64,000 nucleotides of DNA from NCBI GenBank assembly GCA_025998675.1, contig AP024673.1, positions 1,515,221-1,579,220 on the forward strand, written 5' to 3'. Under the pieces are notes generated by a model that had not been told where the DNA came from, made no database searches, and saw only the letters and a program-made list of their open reading frames with translations. The DNA comes from Fimbriimonadales bacterium. GTDB taxonomy: Bacteria > Armatimonadota > Fimbriimonadia > Fimbriimonadales > GBS-DC. This document shows positions 1-7,597 of the stretch, piece after piece. Positions within the stretch are counted from its first letter, which is position 1. Each line of letters begins with the position of its first letter. Made by a program: the position numbers and the translations under genes.

Positions 1-959
1 ACCTCGCCGAACTGGATCAAGCCATCACGCGCGTCACGGCGCGCCTGCGCGACACCCGCAACCGCCTCGCCCATGCGCGTAAAGAACAGGCGGAACTCGC
101 CAAACGGCTCGAAATGCTCACCCAGCGCCTGCGCCGACGGGAGAACCTGCTCGCCCAGCGCCTGCGCGCCGCCTACAAGTACCGCAGCGTGTCGTACCTG
201 AGCCTGCTGATGGGCGCACGCAACATCAGCGAACTGAACAGCCGCAGCTTCGTGCTGCGCCAGATTGTCAAGACCGACCGCGAACTGCTGGAGCAGGTGC
301 GCGCCGACCAGCAGGAAGTCGCGCAGGCGAAAGCGCAGATGGACGCGCTGGTGCGCCGAATTACGGGGCTGGAAGCCGACCTGCGCAGCCAGCAGACGGA
401 GCTCACCGACGCGCAGGACGAGAAACAGTCGCTGCTGAAAGACATCGCCCGCCAGCGCGCGCTCTATGAGCGGCAACTGGCGGAGCTGGAAGCCGAGTCG
501 CAGGCGATTGCTCGCCGCCTGCGCGCCCTGATGGAGACGCCCCGTGGACGCGCCCGCGCCGATAAGCCCTGGTCGGGACGCTTCATCCGCCCTGTGGAGG
601 GACGGCTCACTTCGGGCTTCGGCATGCGCGTGCATCCCATCTTCAAGGTGCGCCGAATGCACACAGGCGTCGACATCGCCGCGCCGAGCGGGACGCCCAT
701 CCGCGCCGCCGATTCGGGCGTGGTCGTCGAAGCAGGCTACATCCGCGGCTACGGCTATACAGTCATCATCGATCACGGCGGCGGCGTGGCGACCCTGTAC
801 GCGCACTGCTCCGCGCTGCTGGTGCGCGAAGGGCAGGAGGTGCAGCGCGGGCAAATCATCGCGCGCGTCGGCAGCACGGGCTACTCGACAGGACCGCACC
901 TGCACTTCGAGGTGCGCATCAACGGCGAGCCTGTGAATCCGCTACAGTACGGCTTATAA
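1..959 (+). CDS. EnvC-like M23 (LytM) murein hydrolase, 5' end missing
   Basis: The reading frame is open from base 3 and runs off the left edge, so the start codon lies outside the window. About the first 180 visible residues are charged, Ala/Leu/Gln/Arg-rich coiled coil. The C-terminal ~125 residues form a LytM/M23 domain with the zinc-site motifs MHTGVD and HLHFEVR and the LYAH motif, so an active metallopeptidase is possible, unlike degenerate EnvC activators. This architecture matches periplasmic EnvC/NlpD-type proteins that act on peptidoglycan at division, often encoded after ftsX; that neighbour is not visible here. The stop TAA is at 957-959, 40 bases before the next gene. Confidence 0.9.
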   Translation, partial: LAELDQAITRVTARLRDTRNRLAHARKEQAELAKRLEMLTQRLRRRENLLAQRLRAAYKYRSVSYLSLLMGARNISELNSRSFVLRQIVKTDRELLEQVRADQQEVAQAKAQMDALVRRITGLEADLRSQQTELTDAQDEKQSLLKDIARQRALYERQLAELEAESQAIARRLRALMETPRGRARADKPWSGRFIRPVEGRLTSGFGMRVHPIFKVRRMHTGVDIAAPSGTPIRAADSGVVVEAGYIRGYGYTVIIDHGGGVATLYAHCSALLVREGQEVQRGQIIARVGSTGYSTGPHLHFEVRINGEPVNPLQYGL

Positions 960-999
960 GCGACAGGAAAATTCGCGCGGAGAGTCTATAGAGCGTCCT

Positions 1000-1884
1000 A
1001 TGGAAGCGAACATTTTCACGAATGTTGTGCTGCCTCTTGCGCTGGCGGTGATTATGCTGGGCTTGGGGCTGACCCTGACGCGCGACGACTTCCTGCGCGT
1101 GGTGATTTTCCCGAAGGCGTTCGTGATTGGACTGACCTGCCAGATGGCGCTGCTGCCGCTGGCGGGGTTTGTGATTGCCAAGTTATTCCCGATGGAGCCG
1201 CAGCTGGCGGTCGGGGTGATGATTCTCGCGCTCTGCCCCGCGGGCGCGACGGCGAACCTGATTACCTACCTCGCGCGGGGCGATGTCGCGCTGGGGATTA
1301 CGCTCACGGCGTTCAACAGCCTGATTATTATCATCACGACACCCATCCTGATTAACCTGTCGCTGGGACACTTTCTGGGCGAAAGTCAGGAGATTCGGCT
1401 ACCCGTGCTGCGCACGATTATTCAGGTGGGCGCGATTATCCTGATTCCGGTCTCAATTGGCATGTTCATCCGGGCGCGCAAGCCCCAGTTCGCGGCGGCG
1501 GCGGAGCGTCCCGTGCGTATCCTCTCAACGCTGTTCATCGCGATTGCGGTGCTGGGCGCGGTGCTGCAGGATGTGGAGAACCTGCCCTCGCACTTTCGAC
1601 AGGCGGGCGTCTCGATGCTCGCGTTGAATGTGCTGACGCTCTGGATGGGCTACAATGTGGCGCGCCTGTTCCGATTGCCGCTCAAGCAGGCGATTGCGAT
1701 TTCGATTGAGGGCGGCATCCAGAACGGCACGCTCGCGATTCTGATTGCCAGCACGATTCTGAAGCAGCCCGCGATGTCCATCCCTGCGGCGGTCTACAGC
1801 CTGATTATGTTCGCGACGGGCGCGTTTATGATTTACTACTTCGGGCGTCGCGCGCGTGAGGCTGCCCCAGAGATGGCGTCTTAG
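1000..1884 (+). CDS. Bile acid:sodium symporter (BASS) family transporter
   Basis: The 294-residue protein is almost entirely hydrophobic with about nine or ten predicted membrane helices. It has the BASS-family glycine/proline-rich segment around residues 60-90 (LALCPAGATANLITYLARGD), where the family binds sodium and the substrate crosses. Members move organic anions with sodium into the cytoplasm; the substrate here is unknown. Its TAG stop (1882-1884) lies inside the left end of a dispersed repeat that starts at 1880, so the repeat probably supplied the present 3' end. No functional partner is adjacent. Confidence 0.88.
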   Translation: MEANIFTNVVLPLALAVIMLGLGLTLTRDDFLRVVIFPKAFVIGLTCQMALLPLAGFVIAKLFPMEPQLAVGVMILALCPAGATANLITYLARGDVALGITLTAFNSLIIIITTPILINLSLGHFLGESQEIRLPVLRTIIQVGAIILIPVSIGMFIRARKPQFAAAAERPVRILSTLFIAIAVLGAVLQDVENLPSHFRQAGVSMLALNVLTLWMGYNVARLFRLPLKQAIAISIEGGIQNGTLAILIASTILKQPAMSIPAAVYSLIMFATGAFMIYYFGRRAREAAPEMAS

Positions 1885-2043
1885 GTGTCGTTGCAGAAAG
1901 TGTTCAGCAATCGCTCTATCTGCGCATGCGCGTAATTTGGAGTGCTGAAGCGGGAGCTTCAGCATGCGCGGAAGCTCCGCTTCCGCACTCCATACAAACG
2001 GCGATTCGTGCGCAGAATGCAAATATAGCGCAAAGACACTTAG
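1880..2043. repeat. Double-hairpin dispersed repeat, copy 1
   Basis: This MITE/REP-like element is about 164 bp. The core at 1938-1992 has an outer stem TGGAGTGC/GCACTCCA enclosing two perfect hairpins, GCTGAAGC-GGGA-GCTTCAGC and GCGGAAGC-TCC-GCTTCCGC. The ends are imperfect inverted repeats (TTAGGTGTCGTTGC and, reversed, CTAAGTGTCTTTGC), and CTTAG occurs as a direct repeat at 1880-1884 and 2039-2043. The left end gives the stop of the BASS gene and the right end the stop of the converging VOC gene. Confidence 0.88.
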
Positions 2044-2420
2044 CCGCCCCAGCGCGGGTCGTCGAACCGCTGAATCTCGATCAGGTAGCCGTTCGGGTCG
2101 CGGGCGAACAGGTGGTAAATCTGGTACCGCTCGTTGGCAGTGGGCGGCTTCGTGATTTCGACGCCGTGCGCCTGCAGGCGCGCGTGCCATGCGTCGACGG
2201 CGTCCGTGACCAGCGTCAGAATCACGCGCTCGGCGGGCTGGGGCGCCTCCGCGCGACGGCAGAACCCCAGATAGCCTGTCCCTGCGACCTGATAGATGCA
2301 GCAATCGACCTGCTCCAGCACACAGGGCAGTCCCAGCGTCTGCTCGTAGAACTGGCGCGTCGCGTCCCAGTGGGACGCAGGCAAAAACGCGATAAACTCG
2401 GAAATCGGCGGGCGTGTCAT
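2040..2420 (-). CDS. VOC (glyoxalase/dioxygenase-fold) family protein
   Basis: This 126-residue single-domain protein has the vicinal-oxygen-chelate pattern: an N-terminal FYEQTLGLP segment, then a C-terminal strand FARDPNGYLIEIQRF ending in the usual metal-ligand Glu. Such proteins are metal-dependent lyases, dioxygenases or antibiotic-binding proteins; the substrate cannot be told from sequence. I chose ATG at 2420 because a TATAAT box on the minus strand (2433-2428) ends 7 bases before it, so the upstream in-frame codons would not be transcribed. The stop codon TAA falls inside repeat copy 1. Confidence 0.85.
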   Translation of the reverse strand: MTRPPISEFIAFLPASHWDATRQFYEQTLGLPCVLEQVDCCIYQVAGTGYLGFCRRAEAPQPAERVILTLVTDAVDAWHARLQAHGVEITKPPTANERYQIYHLFARDPNGYLIEIQRFDDPRWGG

Positions 2421-2427
2421 AGGGTTA

Positions 2428-2433
2428 ATTATA
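2428..2433 (-). promoter_or_regulatory. -10 box of the VOC gene, leaderless spacing
   Basis: TATAAT on the minus strand with 7 bases to the ATG. The transcript would start at or next to the initiation codon. Confidence 0.6.
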
Positions 2434-2538
2434 GTCCCTATTCCCCGCTGCGATTTCGCACGGCGCATTTCATTATAAATTAGCCATTTTACATAACGCC
2501 ATCAGCACTTGAATTTTTGGCTCCAAATGGGGTAAACT

Positions 2539-3225
2539 ATGGACACTATGAAACCCATCGAGGCATTAAAGCAGTATCGGGAGCACGAGGGTTTCACCAT
2601 CGAAGAGCTTGTGGCTGTTGCGAACAGCCTTCTGGAGCAGTGGGCGCCGATTCAACCGCGCTATAAGGTGGTGCCCTTCCCAGATGTACGCACGGTTCGC
2701 TTCTACACCGCGCATCGGCTGATTGACCCGCCAGCGCGCCGTCGGGGCAACCGCGTCATCTACGACTATCACCACCTGCTGCAGCTGGTGACGCTGAAGA
2801 CGCTCCAGGCGCAATATATTCCATTGCGCGCCGTGCGTCGGATGATGGAAGGCAAGACCGACGCACAACTGGAGCAGCTGATCGACTCGGTTCTCGATCA
2901 GCGATCCGAAGCGAGTCTGGCGAAGCAGATGGGCGAAGCCGCACAGGCGCTGGTGGCGGAAAAAGCCGCCGCCTATGTGTCCATACCGCCGACGCAATCC
3001 ATGCAATCGCCCTACCCCACGCCAACAGAGGTGCATCAATTCACGCTGGCGAACTGGGCGGTGCTGATTGTCAACCCGGAAGCGGCGCGGCAAGCCAACA
3101 TCACGGAGATAAACCGAGTCTCCGATATGGTGCGCCTCAGTCTCCAGAAAGCCTACCACGAGCATAACGATGGTGAAACAAAGCCCGCAGCGTCTAAAGA
3201 GAAGACGCGGGCGCGTAGTCGCTGA
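2539..3225 (+). CDS. MerR-family transcriptional regulator
   Basis: Residues ~49-90 carry the MerR winged-helix signature (VRFYTAHRLIDPP, then GNRVIYDYHHLLQLVTLKTL), followed by a segment (IPLRAVRRMM) matching the family's second DNA-binding helix pair. About 45 residues precede the usual MerR start, and the C-terminal ~110 residues have no cysteine cluster, so a metal sensor of the CueR/ZntR type is unlikely; the ligand is unknown. A TAAACT box at 2533-2538 abuts the first ATG, so the true start may be the ATG at 2548 (M4). It is followed after 6 bases by the phosphorylase gene, suggesting one transcript. Confidence 0.82.
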   Translation: MDTMKPIEALKQYREHEGFTIEELVAVANSLLEQWAPIQPRYKVVPFPDVRTVRFYTAHRLIDPPARRRGNRVIYDYHHLLQLVTLKTLQAQYIPLRAVRRMMEGKTDAQLEQLIDSVLDQRSEASLAKQMGEAAQALVAEKAAAYVSIPPTQSMQSPYPTPTEVHQFTLANWAVLIVNPEAARQANITEINRVSDMVRLSLQKAYHEHNDGETKPAASKEKTRARSR

Positions 3226-3231
3226 ATTTGC

Positions 3232-3957
3232 ATGAAGACAGCGATTATCGGTGGGACAGGAGTGCAGAGCCTGCCTGGTTGGACGCTTCAGGCGGAGCAT
3301 GCCTTTGACGACGGCGTGTATCTGTACGAAGGGAGCCTGCAGGGAGAGCCTGCGCTCCTGCTCCCACGCCATTCCAAGGGGCATAAAGTACCGCCCCATC
3401 GAATCCCTCACGCCCGTCATGTACGCTTGCTGAAAGAGCAGGGGGTGCAAGCCGTGCTGGCGACCGCAGCGGTCGGCTCGCTGCGCACCGACTGGACGCC
3501 TGGCGCGCTAGTCCTCTTGAGCGATTTTCTGGATTTTATGCGCGAAGTGAACACGCTGTACCATGACAGCGTGGTGCATACCGATTTCACCGAACCGTTC
3601 TCGCCCCTATTACGCGACGCGCTGTTGCGGGCGGCGGAACGCATCCGCGTGCCCGTGCAGCCCGAAGGGGTCTATGTGTGCGCGCCGGGACCGCGCTACG
3701 AAACGCCCGCCGAAATCCGCATGTTCCGCATGCTGGGGGGCGATGTGATTGGGATGACCGTCGCGCCCGAAGCGATTCTGTGCCGCGAGGCGGGCATTCA
3801 CTACGCCGCCGTCGCGATTGTGACCAATCTCGGCGCGGGGCTGAGCGGGCAGCCGCTCACGCACGAGGAAGTCACCGAGGTCATGCACGGCGCGACGGAG
3901 ACGATTGCACAACTATTCGCCGAAACCCTGCGCCTGCTGAAAGCCACGCCGTTGTAG
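3232..3957 (+). CDS. mtnP: S-methyl-5'-thioadenosine/thioinosine phosphorylase (PNP family II)
   Basis: This 241-residue enzyme of the trimeric purine nucleoside phosphorylase/MTA phosphorylase family cleaves a (methylthio)ribonucleoside with phosphate, salvaging purine and methionine sulfur in the cytosol. Visible motifs are the phosphate loop IIGGTGV, RHSKGHKVPPH, GPRYETPAEIRMFR and DVIGMTVAPEAILCREAG. The purine-recognition strand reads VTNLGAG: Asn rather than the Asp found in classical MTA phosphorylases, which by analogy with human PNP favours 6-oxopurines such as methylthioinosine. It follows the MerR gene by 6 bases, and a new promoter begins at its stop codon. Confidence 0.88.
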   Translation: MKTAIIGGTGVQSLPGWTLQAEHAFDDGVYLYEGSLQGEPALLLPRHSKGHKVPPHRIPHARHVRLLKEQGVQAVLATAAVGSLRTDWTPGALVLLSDFLDFMREVNTLYHDSVVHTDFTEPFSPLLRDALLRAAERIRVPVQPEGVYVCAPGPRYETPAEIRMFRMLGGDVIGMTVAPEAILCREAGIHYAAVAIVTNLGAGLSGQPLTHEEVTEVMHGATETIAQLFAETLRLLKATPL

Positions 3958-3963
3958 TATAAT
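3958..3963 (+). promoter_or_regulatory. -10 box before the HsdS-like gene
   Basis: TATAAT in GTAGTATAATCTG starts exactly at the stop codon region of the phosphorylase gene. The ATG lies 16 bases downstream with a GGAGG ribosome-binding site between them. The same GTAGTATAATCTG string precedes the DinG gene at 7578-7589. Confidence 0.6.
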
Positions 3964-3979
3964 CTGATGGAGGCGGCGG

Positions 3980-5161
3980 ATGCAGAAGAGGTTCATCGAA
4001 ATCAACGGAGTCCAGTATCCGTGGCTGGGCGAAGTCTTTTTCCCAGAGACCCGCGCCGACATCGTGCTGGATGACGGTAGACGCGTGGTCTTTGTAGAGA
4101 ACGAAACGCTCTTCGTCGATCGGCTGGATCCCAGCTTCTGGGGGGAGCAGTGGGGCGACATCTATCAGAAGCTGGACGCATGCCCGTTTGAGGTGCGCCT
4201 GCTGGGTGAGTTTATCCCCGAAAAAGTGGAGCGCTTCGGGCGCAAGTTCCCCGGAATCACCTACGGTCAGGTGGGCAGGCGCGAGTACCCGCCCAAAGGC
4301 ACGCGCGTCTCGATTCGCAACGGCGTCGTGAACCTGCGCCTGCCCGACGGCGCACGCGCCAGAGGCGTCGCCTACCTGCAGGTACGCAACCTCCGACGCA
4401 CGGGGATAGATATCTACCAGTCGCCCCCAGAGAAGCGGTACATCGCCGAGGGAACACACAACGACCTGTTGCGCAGTCGGTTATTGCCCGGCGATTTGAT
4501 ACTCGTTAATAGCGGCATCGGTTCACTGGGACGATGCGCCGTCGTGCCTGAAGGTATTGGGACGGTGAATATCAGTCAGCACATCGACCGAATCGTACTG
4601 AACGGTATCTGCCCTGAGTGGACTGCTATGTTCCTGCAGAGCGGTTTCGGAGCATGTCAAATGTCGCGATGGTTTTCTGGGGTGTCGGGGCAGATTAAGA
4701 TAGACTTCAAAGAAGTTCGCGTCCTGCGCATTCCCGTACCTGACGAAGCAATCCAGCAGGCAGTGGCGCGTGAATACTGGCGGATGGCGGCGTACCATGC
4801 GCAGGCGATGCAGGCGCGCGCGCTGGGCGACGACCCCCGCGCCGAAGGCATCCTGCAGATTGCTACAGGCATGCTGGAGACCCTGCTGGCGCAGGTGGAG
4901 TCGCTCATTACAGGCGAGCATCGCGCCATCACGCCCTTGATCCCCGATAATCCGCCGCCCAAGCTGAAGCGGTTCTTGGAGGATGAGTATCGCCGCATCG
5001 GGCAAATCTATGAAGAGATAGAAGAATACACGCAGCGGGGACGCGACGAAGCCGATTTGTTGGGGATTCCCCTGAGGCGCGACGCGGAGATTGTGGATCT
5101 GGCGGCGCGCGTGTTGCAACTGGTGGAGAGCCTCACGGACGATGGCAGTCCGACGCAGTAA
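3980..5161 (+). CDS. hsdS: Type I restriction-modification specificity (HsdS)-like protein
   Basis: This 393-residue protein has features of a single target-recognition domain (~residues 120-270): VAYLQVRNLRRTGID, LLPGDLILVNSGIGSLGRCAVVPEG, NISQHIDRI and a C-terminal VRVLRIPVPDEAIQQAV that leads into a long helix, as in HsdS conserved regions. A further helical C-terminal part (~270-393) could dimerise or contact the methylases. Half-sized S subunits with one TRD normally act as dimers. The N-terminal ~115 residues do not match a domain I know. It overlaps the next gene by 20 bases, so the two are translationally coupled. Confidence 0.75.
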   Translation: MQKRFIEINGVQYPWLGEVFFPETRADIVLDDGRRVVFVENETLFVDRLDPSFWGEQWGDIYQKLDACPFEVRLLGEFIPEKVERFGRKFPGITYGQVGRREYPPKGTRVSIRNGVVNLRLPDGARARGVAYLQVRNLRRTGIDIYQSPPEKRYIAEGTHNDLLRSRLLPGDLILVNSGIGSLGRCAVVPEGIGTVNISQHIDRIVLNGICPEWTAMFLQSGFGACQMSRWFSGVSGQIKIDFKEVRVLRIPVPDEAIQQAVAREYWRMAAYHAQAMQARALGDDPRAEGILQIATGMLETLLAQVESLITGEHRAITPLIPDNPPPKLKRFLEDEYRRIGQIYEEIEEYTQRGRDEADLLGIPLRRDAEIVDLAARVLQLVESLTDDGSPTQ

Positions 5162-6545
5162 GCCCGAATCGCGTGTGATGCCCCGCGTGCGGCGCACACT
5201 CACAGAACTGGGCTATGTGGAGGGCGTGGACTTCCTCTACGAGGTGGAAATCCGCTATGGGACTGGTCGCCTCTATGCGGACGCCGTTCTGTACGATGGG
5301 GATGTTCCGCTGGCAGTCATCGAGGCGGAGGGACACGCCAGCGCCCTGCGAACCGGCTTCGAAGAGGCGCGTCTCAAAGCGGTCGCGTTCCATCCTGAAG
5401 ACCCTGTGCCGTTGCTGTGGGTCGCCGCAGGCAAACAGAACCAGTGCTACCTTGCACAGTCGCCTGAGCATCAATTAGGGGTACGCTATGCGCCTGTCGA
5501 GGTGCCGCCCGAGCGACTGTTCCATCCCGATGCGCTCCTGGCGTCTATTCAGGCGTACCTGCAGCGACAAGGCGCGGCGTCCGGAGCGGAACTGCGGTAC
5601 CGCGAGCAGCTCTACCAAGCCTTCCACCAGCTGGCAGGCGACGCCCATCAGCGGTGCCAGCAGGTGGTGAATGCGCTGACTCCTGCGCCGGGCGCGAAAC
5701 CGCCTCGACGCCAGCCAAAGCCTCTGAAAGCGATTACGCAACTGCTTACGAGTGCAACGCGCAGCGGCTCGAACTTCGAACTGGCGTATGCCCTGCGCTG
5801 GCTGATGCGTCCCTACTTCCGACCTGCAACCAAAGGCAAGCAAAACCCTGTGCGCCAACTGGGACGCTACCTGACCCCAATGGAGGTCATTCGCCTGGTG
5901 GTGGACGCCGTAGACCCCCAACCCAACGAGACCGTCTTGGATCTCGCCTGCGGTACGGGCGGGTTCTTGTTGCAGACCGCGCGACGCCTCATCGAGCGAC
6001 ACTCCACCAGCCCGCAAGCGATTGCGGCGAATCTTTACGGCTACGACTATGACTCTACCTGCGTCCGCTTGGCGCAGGCGTCGCTCGCGCTGGGACTGGG
6101 AATCGAATTTTCCAATCTACCCCATATGCGCCAGTGGAACAGCCTTCAGCCGCCGTCGGCAGACGCCTTCGATATTGTAATCAGCAATCCTCCAGCAGGC
6201 GAGATTCCACAGGAGATGTTGCCTGAGAACTGGGAACTGCCTATTGCGGTTCCGAATTTGTACGAAGCGGTTTTTCTGGTGCGGGCGGTGCAGCTCGCGC
6301 GGGCGGGTGGTCGGATTGGGCTGATATTGCCTGAGGGATTGCTGGCGGGCGCGCGCTTTCGCCGATTGCGCCAGTGGCTGGTAGAGCAGGCGCATGTGCG
6401 CAAGGTTATCTCTTTACCGCGCCGCCTGTTCCCATTCACGCCCAGCAAGATGTCGGCAATCCTGATGGAGAAACGCTCCGACTCCTCGCGTGGGCGGGGC
6501 GCACTCTTCGCCGCGCTGGAGGGTACAATCTCAGCGGTTGGGTGA
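5142..6545 (+). CDS. N-6 adenine DNA methylase with N-terminal HSDR_N-like domain
   Basis: The N-terminal ~100 residues resemble the nuclease-fold domain of HsdR (LGYVEGVDF, then RLYADAVLYDG...PLAVIEAEGH). The Asp and first Glu of the PD-(D/E)xK core are present, but the lysine position is Glu, so cleavage activity is doubtful. The C-terminal half is an HsdM-like methylase with motif I DLACGTGGFL and motif IV ISNPPAGE (NPPA in place of NPPF/Y), plus GGRIGLILPEGLL. Length 467 aa. ATG at 5142 was chosen because the frame upstream is inside hsdS. Five bases separate it from the second methylase. Confidence 0.82.
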   Translation: MAVRRSKPESRVMPRVRRTLTELGYVEGVDFLYEVEIRYGTGRLYADAVLYDGDVPLAVIEAEGHASALRTGFEEARLKAVAFHPEDPVPLLWVAAGKQNQCYLAQSPEHQLGVRYAPVEVPPERLFHPDALLASIQAYLQRQGAASGAELRYREQLYQAFHQLAGDAHQRCQQVVNALTPAPGAKPPRRQPKPLKAITQLLTSATRSGSNFELAYALRWLMRPYFRPATKGKQNPVRQLGRYLTPMEVIRLVVDAVDPQPNETVLDLACGTGGFLLQTARRLIERHSTSPQAIAANLYGYDYDSTCVRLAQASLALGLGIEFSNLPHMRQWNSLQPPSADAFDIVISNPPAGEIPQEMLPENWELPIAVPNLYEAVFLVRAVQLARAGGRIGLILPEGLLAGARFRRLRQWLVEQAHVRKVISLPRRLFPFTPSKMSAILMEKRSDSSRGRGALFAALEGTISAVG

Positions 6546-6550
6546 AACGC

Positions 6551-7402
6551 ATGGCAAAATCCTCCCGTTCGAAGGCGCTGGCGCAGTTCTGGACGCCGCC
6601 CGCTGTGGCGGAGTTCATGCTGGAGATTGTGCAGTTCGACCCGCTCTGGAAGGTGATTGACCCCGCATGCGGCGAGGGCGTCTTTTTGCAGAAGGCGGCG
6701 GAGCGAGGCGCAGGCGCGCTGGCAGGCGTGGATATCGACCCCAACGCCCTCGAACGCGCCAAGCAGGCGCTCCACCCTTACGGCGAGCGCGTGCGACTCT
6801 ACTGTCAGGATGGACTGCAGCCCATCGACGACCCCAACCCCTTCTGGCGCGGCGAATACGACCTCGTGATAGGCAATCCTCCCTTCGCCGCCACAGGCTA
6901 CCGCATCCACGACCCACGAATCCTGCAACGGTTCGAACTGTCCAGTGAACCTATCGATGAGCCGACCGACGAGCCAGACGAGCAGGGGCAACTGTTCGAG
7001 TATCGCGAGCCGCGCCGGCGCCGCAAGTCCGCCGTCGCCATCGAGATTCTCTACCTGGAGCGGTTCTCGCAGCTGTGTCGGCATGGGGGGCGCATCTGCA
7101 TTATCCTGCCCGATGGCGTGCTGGCAAACCGAAACACCCGCTATGTGCGCCAGTGGATTTTGCAGCATCACCATGTGTACGCCGTGATTAGCCTGCCCCG
7201 CAACACCTTCAAAGGCGTCGAGACGAGCGCGAAGACCTCGATTCTGGTGCTGCAGAAGGGGCGTTTCTACGAGAAGCGCGGCGCGCACATGATGATTCTC
7301 GAACAGGTGAACCCCGACGCGCCGTTTGATCGGGAGAGCAACCCCGAGCTGGTGAGCGCGGCATCGGCGTTGCGCAAATGGTTGCAGTTCGCGCCCTGTT
7401 AA
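6551..7402 (+). CDS. N-6 adenine DNA methylase (second subunit/paralog)
   Basis: This 283-residue class I SAM-dependent methyltransferase has motif I (IDPACGEGVFLQKA), an acidic SAM contact VDIDPNAL, the adenine-specific motif IV IGNPPF, and the HsdM-type segment GGRICIILPDGVLANR. It is short for HsdM (~500 aa) and lacks the helical N-terminal domain, which the preceding gene may supply. It begins 5 bases after that gene, so the three genes form one operon. The TAA stop (7400-7402) lies in the left end of repeat copy 2, suggesting the gene's tail was set by that insertion. It resembles an orphan or split methylation system more than a full restriction system. Confidence 0.83.
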   Translation: MAKSSRSKALAQFWTPPAVAEFMLEIVQFDPLWKVIDPACGEGVFLQKAAERGAGALAGVDIDPNALERAKQALHPYGERVRLYCQDGLQPIDDPNPFWRGEYDLVIGNPPFAATGYRIHDPRILQRFELSSEPIDEPTDEPDEQGQLFEYREPRRRRKSAVAIEILYLERFSQLCRHGGRICIILPDGVLANRNTRYVRQWILQHHHVYAVISLPRNTFKGVETSAKTSILVLQKGRFYEKRGAHMMILEQVNPDAPFDRESNPELVSAASALRKWLQFAPC

Positions 7403-7560
7403 GCACCGTCGTAATGGGGGTTCTGCGACTCCTCTGTTCGCGCGTGCGCTCAATTTGGAGTGCTGAAGCAGGAGCTTCAGCGTTCGCGGAAGCTCCGCTT
7501 CCGCACTCCATACAGATGGCGCTCTGCGCATATGTCGCAACTCGAACGCAAGCGCACTGG
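7399..7560. repeat. Double-hairpin dispersed repeat, copy 2
   Basis: Core 7456-7510 has the same outer TGGAGTGC/GCACTCCA stem and two hairpins as copy 1 (loop AGGA in the first). The left end TTAAGCACC supplies the methylase stop codon; the right end, AACGCAAGCGCACT, matches the family end in inverted form. It separates the methylation operon from the DinG gene, whose -10 box starts 21 bases further on. Confidence 0.85.
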
Positions 7561-7580
7561 GCGTGCGCTCATCGGTGTAG

Positions 7581-7586
7581 TATAAT
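7581..7586 (+). promoter_or_regulatory. -10 box of the DinG-like helicase gene
   Basis: TATAAT with 11 bases to the ATG at 7598 and no clear Shine-Dalgarno sequence between them. Confidence 0.5.
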
Positions 7587-7597
7587 CTGTCAGTGGA

